From: Micromonospora terminaliae
Lineage (GTDB): Bacteria > Actinomycetota > Actinomycetes > Mycobacteriales > Micromonosporaceae
DNA: 64,000 nt
NCBI RefSeq assembly: GCF_009671205.1
Contig: NZ_CP045309.1
Span: forward strand, 5,084,001 to 5,148,000
Direction of reading: 5' to 3'
Part shown: in pieces, positions 59,466-64,000 of the stretch
Numbering within the stretch: the stretch's first letter is position 1
Layout: every line of letters starts with the position of its first letter
Notes under the pieces: generated by a model
Told to the model about the DNA's origin: nothing
What the model saw: the letters and a program-made list of their open reading frames with translations, nothing else
The model's database searches: none
Program-made: the position numbers and the translations under genes

Positions 59466-62447
59466 TCAGTCCAGCTCCGCCAGCAGCCGTTCCACCTCGT
59501 GCCGGTCCGGCGACTCGACCTGGCGCAGCAGCGCCAGCGACCGGGTCCAGTGCGAGCGGGCCGCGTCCGGGTCGGTGTCCCGCAGGCAGCGGCCGATGCC
59601 GTCGAGCGCCCGCGCCTGTTCGTAGCGGGCACCCAGGCGGGTGGCGTCGGCGAGCACCCGGCGGTGCAGGTCGAGCGCGCTCGCCACGTCCCCCTGGTCG
59701 CGGATGGCCAGTGCCAGCAGGTTGCGGGAGGCGCACTGCCCGATGCGGTCACCCACCTCGGTCATCGCCACCAGCGCGTCGCGGTGCAGGGCGGCAGCCC
59801 GCTCCGGACGGCCGTCCTCGCGTTCCAGCATGCCGATCTCGTTCAGCACCTCGCCCTCGCCGTAGCGGTTGCCCAGCTGGCGCTTGAGGTGGAGCGCGAC
59901 CCGCAGGAGCCGGCGGGCCGGTGCGGCGTCACCCAGCCGGTGCCTGATCATGCCGAGATGCCCCAGGGCGTGGGAGGTCTGCCGGAGGTCCCGGGTCTGG
60001 CGGGCCAGCAGCAGGTGCAGCCGGCCGACCCGCAGCGCCTCCGCGTACCGGCCCCAGGCGAGCAGTGCCAGGCAGAGGTTGTTCTGGAGGTTCGTCAGAT
60101 CGCCGGCGTCGTCGATGCCCCGCAGCAGCCCGAGCGCCTCGTCGAACCGCGCCATGCCCAGCTGGTAGTCACCGTTCCCGGCGTAGGAGGCGCCGAGGTT
60201 CCACAGGGTGCTGAGCACCTCGCTCCGCAGCCCGAGCCGGCGGCGCAGGTCGAGCGCCAGCTCCATGAGCCGGATCGCCTCGGGGAAGCGGGCCAGCCGG
60301 TAGTACGCCGAGGACAGGTAGTTCAACATCGAGGCGACGGCCACCTCGTCACCGAGCCGCTCGGCGACCCGGAGGCCGACGGTGTGCGTCTCGATCAGCT
60401 CGTCGAGGTGCCCGCCGTCGAAGTTGAGCCGCCAGCAGGCCCGCGCCAGCTGCCAGCACCGCTCCGGGAAGTCCTCCTCCTCGGCCAGCCGGACCAGCGC
60501 GGTGAGTGCGGGCAGGTTCTCCTCGAACCAGGGCCGCCCCTCGGCGGCGGCCGCCGCCACCAGGTCACTGCGCTCCGGCGTACCCGCCGGCAGCGTCTTC
60601 CGGCTGCCCGACGCCTCGACTGTGCGGGCGATCGCCACGGTGACGTGCAGGTGGTGATCCAGCAGTCGGGCCAGCGCCCCGCTCCGCTCGGCGGCCAGCT
60701 CCGGGACGCCGAGCAGCGTCCGGCCGTACTCGCGGAGCAGGTCGTGCAGCCGGTACCGGCCGGGCTCCACCTCCTCCGCCAGGTGCGCGTCGACCAGTTC
60801 GTCCAGCAGGTCCTGCACGAGCGGCAGGCCGACGTCGGCGAGCGCGGCGGCGACCCGATTGTCGAACCGCACGCCGGGGTGCAGGCCGAGCAACCGGAAC
60901 AGCCGCTGCGCCGCCGGGGAGACCTGCGCGTACGACAGCGCGAACGCCTGGCCCACCGACCGCTGCCCCGCAACCAGCTCGGCCAGCGGCCCGGAACCGG
61001 TGACCAGGCGCCCGGCCAGGTCGGCGACCCGCCAGCGGGGCCGGTGCGCGAGCCGCGCGCCGGCCAGCCGGATGGCCAGCGGCAGGTACCCGCATCGCCG
61101 GGCGACCTCGGCGGCGGCCTCCGGCTCGGCGGCCACCCGCTCCTCGCCGGCCACCCGGCCGAGCAGCTCGACCGCCTCCTCCGGGTCCAGCACGGGCAGC
61201 GACGACGGGCGGCCCTCGTCCAGCCCGAGCAGCCGGCGGCGGCTGGTGATCAGCACCAGGCAGTCGAGACCGTTCGGCAGCAGCGGCGCCACCTGGTCGG
61301 CGTTCGCGGCATTGTCCAGCACCACGAGGGCCCGCCGGCCGGCCAGTTCGCTGCGCCAGAGCGCCAGCCGGTCCTCCAGTTCCAGCGGCACCCGCTCCGG
61401 CGGGACACCGAGCTGGCGCAGCAGGGTGGCCACCGCCGCGCCCGGCGGCAGCGGCGTCCGTTCGCTGTGTCCGTGCAGGTCGATGAAGAGCTGGGCGTCC
61501 GGGTAGCGGTCGGCCAGGGCGGTCGCCACGTGTACGGCGAGAGCCGTCTTGCCGCTGCCGGCCATCCCGTCGATGAGTTGGACCCGGGCGGCGTCCTCCT
61601 CGATCTCCTTGACCAGCCGGGCCATCGTCTGCTGCCGGCCGGTGAAGTCGCTGATCGCCCGGGGCAGCGCACGCACCGGGACGACCGGCAGAGCCTCGAC
61701 GCCGCCCAGCGCCAGGTCGCCGGCCAGGACCCGCTGGTGCAGCTCCTGCAATGCCACGCCCGGCTCGAGGCCCAGCTCCTGGGCGTAGATGTGCCGGCCC
61801 TCCCGGTAGACGGCGAGCGCGTCGGCCTGCCGGCCCACGGCGGAGAGGGCGAGCATGAGCTGCCCCCGCAGCCGCTCCCGGAGCGGGTTCCGTTCGACGG
61901 TCTCGGTCAGCTCGTCGATCACGTCGGCCGCCTGCCGTAGCCGCAGCTCGACGTCGACGCACTCCTCCAGTGCGGCGAGTCGTTGCTCGTCGAGTGCCTG
62001 CGCCCGCCGGCGTACGCTCCGGCTGGCGATCCCGGCCAGTGCCGGACCGCGCCACAGCGCCAGCGCCGCGCGGTAGTGCTGGCGCGCCTCCGCGGGCCGG
62101 CCGGCGCCGACCGCGGCCCGGCCGGCCTCCACCCCGCGGGCGAACATCTCGGCGTCGAGGTCGTCGGGCTCGATCCGGACGCCGTAGCCGACCGGATCGG
62201 TGATGATGATCTCCCCGGGAGGCCCGAGCGTCGCCAGGCGCTGCCGCAGTCGCGACACGCAGATCTGCAGCTGCGTCCGCGCGGTGGCCGGCGGGCGGTC
62301 CTCCCAGACCGCGTCGATCAGCTCCTCGACGGGCACGATCCGACCCGCACGCAGCAGCAGCATGGCGAGCACCGTCCGGTCGCGACCGGCGGTGACGGTG
62401 ACCTCGCCGCCGCCTGTCCGCAGCGGCCCCAGAATCGCGAACCGCAT
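59466..62447 (-). CDS. SARP-type AfsR-like regulator (DNA-binding, BTAD, NB-ARC, TPR)
   Basis: 993 residues. The N-terminal OmpR-type DNA-binding domain ([20 protein letters not shown]) is followed by a bacterial transcriptional activation domain ([20 protein letters not shown]), an NB-ARC ATPase at about 265-520 (Walker [35 protein letters not shown]) and about 330 residues of TPR repeats to the end. This is the AfsR architecture. It is flanked by both fumarases, but a regulatory link is not shown. ATG 62447 has AGGAGGG upstream, and an 11-bp-periodic direct repeat lies in its promoter. Confidence 0.95.
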   Translation of the reverse strand: MRFAILGPLRTGGGEVTVTAGRDRTVLAMLLLRAGRIVPVEELIDAVWEDRPPATARTQLQICVSRLRQRLATLGPPGEIIITDPVGYGVRIEPDDLDAEMFARGVEAGRAAVGAGRPAEARQHYRAALALWRGPALAGIASRSVRRRAQALDEQRLAALEECVDVELRLRQAADVIDELTETVERNPLRERLRGQLMLALSAVGRQADALAVYREGRHIYAQELGLEPGVALQELHQRVLAGDLALGGVEALPVVPVRALPRAISDFTGRQQTMARLVKEIEEDAARVQLIDGMAGSGKTALAVHVATALADRYPDAQLFIDLHGHSERTPLPPGAAVATLLRQLGVPPERVPLELEDRLALWRSELAGRRALVVLDNAANADQVAPLLPNGLDCLVLITSRRRLLGLDEGRPSSLPVLDPEEAVELLGRVAGEERVAAEPEAAAEVARRCGYLPLAIRLAGARLAHRPRWRVADLAGRLVTGSGPLAELVAGQRSVGQAFALSYAQVSPAAQRLFRLLGLHPGVRFDNRVAAALADVGLPLVQDLLDELVDAHLAEEVEPGRYRLHDLLREYGRTLLGVPELAAERSGALARLLDHHLHVTVAIARTVEASGSRKTLPAGTPERSDLVAAAAAEGRPWFEENLPALTALVRLAEEEDFPERCWQLARACWRLNFDGGHLDELIETHTVGLRVAERLGDEVAVASMLNYLSSAYYRLARFPEAIRLMELALDLRRRLGLRSEVLSTLWNLGASYAGNGDYQLGMARFDEALGLLRGIDDAGDLTNLQNNLCLALLAWGRYAEALRVGRLHLLLARQTRDLRQTSHALGHLGMIRHRLGDAAPARRLLRVALHLKRQLGNRYGEGEVLNEIGMLEREDGRPERAAALHRDALVAMTEVGDRIGQCASRNLLALAIRDQGDVASALDLHRRVLADATRLGARYEQARALDGIGRCLRDTDPDAARSHWTRSLALLRQVESPDRHEVERLLAELD

Positions 62448-62520
62448 CTACGCCCCCGCACGCCCTCCTGTGCAACTTCCAGCAGCGTAGCCCGACGGTC
62501 ACGGAACGCCCCGGACAGAC

Positions 62521-62549
62521 GATAGCGAGGTGATAGCGGATCGACAGCA
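62521..62549 (-). promoter_or_regulatory. 11-bp-periodic direct repeats upstream of the SARP gene
   Basis: GATAGCG at 62521-62527 and 62532-62538 and the looser GACAGCA at 62543-62549 (plus-strand reading) recur every 11 bp, the spacing used by SARP proteins. A -10-like TACGCT (62489-62484) lies downstream on the minus strand. Confidence 0.5.
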
Positions 62550-62719
62550 CCGGCCCGGAGACTGGGCGCGGTTGTCGATGACGGCATCCGACGGGGGCGG
62601 TGCGCCCGCCCGGGCCTCGCGCCGGGGCGGGCGCACCGATGTCGGTGGGCCGCCGTCCGTGACGCGTAACGCACACGCTCCGGCATTCGCCGGCGAACCC
62701 GACCTGACCGACCACATGG

Positions 62720-62759
62720 GACAGGGGCGCCGGGTGGGATCCCACCCGGCGCCCCTGTC
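62720..62759. terminator. Perfect 40-bp palindrome downstream of the class I fumarase
   Basis: Arms of 20 bp (62720-62739 and 62740-62759), starting GACAGGGGCGCCGGGTGGGA, are exactly complementary with no loop base between them. It lies 15 bases after the fumarase stop and is the likely terminator. Confidence 0.75.
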
Positions 62760-62773
62760 GCGTACGTCGGAAC

Positions 62774-64000
62774 TCAGCGCCGCCCGACGGTGAGCACCGG
62801 CTTGGTGACCTCGGCGAAGAAGTCCTCGCCCTTGTCGTCGACCACGATGAAGGCCGGGAAGTCCTCCACCTCGATCTTCCAGACCGCCTCCATGCCCAGC
62901 TCGGGGTATTCGAGCACCTCGACGTGCTTGATGCAGTCCTGGGCGAGGCGGGCGGCCGGGCCGCCGATCGAGCCGAGGTAGAAGCCGCCGTGCGTCTGGC
63001 AGGACCGGGTGACCTGGGCGGAGCGGTTGCCCTTGGCCAGCATCACCATCGAACCGCCCGCCGCCTGGAACTTCTCCACGTAGGCGTCCATGCGGCCGGC
63101 CGTGGTCGGGCCGAACGAGCCGGAGGCGTAGCCCTCGGGAGTCTTGGCCGGGCCGGCGTAGTAGACGGCGTGATCGCGCAGGTACTGCGGCATCGGCTCG
63201 CCGGCGTCCAGCCGCTCGGCGATCTTGGCGTGCGCGATGTCCCGGGCCACCACCAGCGGGCCGGTCAGCGACAGCCGGGTCTTCACCGGGTATTTCGACA
63301 GCTCGGCGCGGATCTCGTCCATTGGCCGGTTGAGGTCGACCCGGACCACCTCGGAGCTGTCGAGCTGGGCGTCGGTGACGTCGGGCAGGTAGCGCGCCGG
63401 GTCGGTCTCGAGACGCTCCAGCCAGACGCCCGACGGGGTGATCTTGGCGACCGCCTGGCGGTCGGCCGAGCAGGAGACCGCGATGGCCACCGGGCAGGAC
63501 GCGCCGTGCCTCGGCAGCCGGACCACCCGCACGTCGTGGCAGAAGTAGCGCCCGCCGAACTGCGCGCCGATGCCGAAGTTGCGGGTCAGCTCCAGCACCT
63601 CGGCCTCCAGTTCGAGGTCGCGGAACCCGTGGGCGCTCATCGAGCCCTGCGTGGGGAGGGCGTCCAGGTACTTCGCGGAGGCGTACTTGGCGGTCTTCAG
63701 CGCGTACTCGGCGGAGGTGCCGCCGATGACGATGGCCAGGTGGTAGGGCGGGCAGGCCGCGGTGCCGATGAGGCGCAGCTTCTCCTCCAGGAACTGCATC
63801 ATCCGCGTGGGATTCAACAGCGCCTTGGTCTCCTGGTAGAGGTAGGACTTGTTGGCCGAGCCGCCGCCCTTCGCCATGAAGAGGAACTTGTAGGCGTCGG
63901 GGTGGCCGTCCGGGTCCTCGGCGTAGAGCTCGACCTGGGCGGGCAGGTTGCTGCCGGTGTTCCGCTCCTCCCACATGGTCAGCGGGGCGAGCTGGGAGTA
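62774..64000 (-). CDS. fumA: Class I (iron-sulfur) fumarate hydratase, partial
   Basis: The C-terminal 409 codons are visible and the gene continues past the right edge (in-frame [20 protein letters not shown] at the edge). [40 protein letters not shown] and [20 protein letters not shown] are typical of 4Fe-4S fumarases, and the second domain carries [29 protein letters not shown] and [12 protein letters not shown]. It catalyses the same TCA reaction as FumC but is oxygen-sensitive. The symbol could equally be fumB; the start is not seen. Confidence 0.95.
   Translation of the reverse strand, partial: YSQLAPLTMWEERNTGSNLPAQVELYAEDPDGHPDAYKFLFMAKGGGSANKSYLYQETKALLNPTRMMQFLEEKLRLIGTAACPPYHLAIVIGGTSAEYALKTAKYASAKYLDALPTQGSMSAHGFRDLELEAEVLELTRNFGIGAQFGGRYFCHDVRVVRLPRHGASCPVAIAVSCSADRQAVAKITPSGVWLERLETDPARYLPDVTDAQLDSSEVVRVDLNRPMDEIRAELSKYPVKTRLSLTGPLVVARDIAHAKIAERLDAGEPMPQYLRDHAVYYAGPAKTPEGYASGSFGPTTAGRMDAYVEKFQAAGGSMVMLAKGNRSAQVTRSCQTHGGFYLGSIGGPAARLAQDCIKHVEVLEYPELGMEAVWKIEVEDFPAFIVVDDKGEDFFAEVTKPVLTVGRR

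Overview
The window is very GC-rich and strongly codon-biased, with tightly overlapping genes and many GTG/TTG starts. It carries actinobacterial hallmarks: a conservon, a Streptomyces-type gas vesicle cluster, a SARP regulator, an ECF41-type sigma factor, MsiK, DUF3263, DUF4032 and an MSMEG_6728-family protein. Everything fits a chromosomal segment of a Micromonosporaceae-like filamentous actinomycete. I see no prophage, insertion sequence, integrase, CRISPR array or rRNA. Many genes have a TANNNT-like -10 box six to eight bases before the start codon, so leaderless transcription is probably common here.

Layout. 1-1300: 3' portion of threonine synthase (minus) behind a SAM-I-type riboswitch. 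1382-2743: an EamA exporter and a divergent ArsR repressor with two inverted-repeat operators. 2781-4491: a lipoprotein, then a short GntR-type and small zinc-motif gene pair bracketed by two copies of a 50-bp palindromic repeat, then a frameshifted DoxX gene. 4609-8357: an ABC permease and an unusual alpha/beta-hydrolase/ABC-ATPase fusion. 8735-14735: a stand-alone membrane sensor followed by conservon cvnABCD and a small gene. 14779-17001: a CDC48-like double AAA+ ATPase, convergent with a ten-gene gas vesicle operon (17008-22343, minus) that has a sigma-B-type promoter. 22634-24700: an acetyltransferase, a PP2C-like phosphatase and a DUF3263 protein. 24807-26827: a second ABC exporter with paired operators. 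26971-30918: a DeoR repressor divergent from an amino-sugar operon (SIS protein, ROK kinase, nagA).

30934-41615 holds mostly single genes: DUF4032, PAP2 phosphatase, APC transporter, a channel-like RCK protein without a K+ filter, an MSMEG_6728-family protein, a CrtU-like FAD enzyme, a membrane protein, an HNH nuclease behind a small-ORF/terminator leader, and an enoyl-CoA hydratase. 41693-44712: a secreted M4 metalloprotease divergent from an emfourin-like lipoprotein, probably protease and inhibitor. 44719-48893: a phosphoglycerate-mutase-like phosphatase, a VOC protein, an AraC regulator, an ECF41-type sigma factor with its likely target (a carboxymuconolactone decarboxylase family gene), a TMEM175 protein and an unlisted 52-residue membrane protein. 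49182-53307: tRNA-Thr, msiK, rlmB and cysS. 53371-57989: an IclR regulator, an AbiEi/DUF559-type gene flanked by palindromes and DnaA-box-like sites, and a HAD phosphatase-EamA exporter pair divergent from a CGNR regulator. 58021-64000: class II fumarase, a SARP-NB-ARC-TPR regulator and the 3' portion of class I fumarase.

Functionally the segment combines stress and morphology modules (gas vesicles, conservon, ECF41) with central metabolism (two fumarases, threonine synthesis, amino-sugar catabolism, sugar-transport ATPase) and translation genes (tRNA, cysS, rlmB). Family assignments come from reading the translations. No database search was run.
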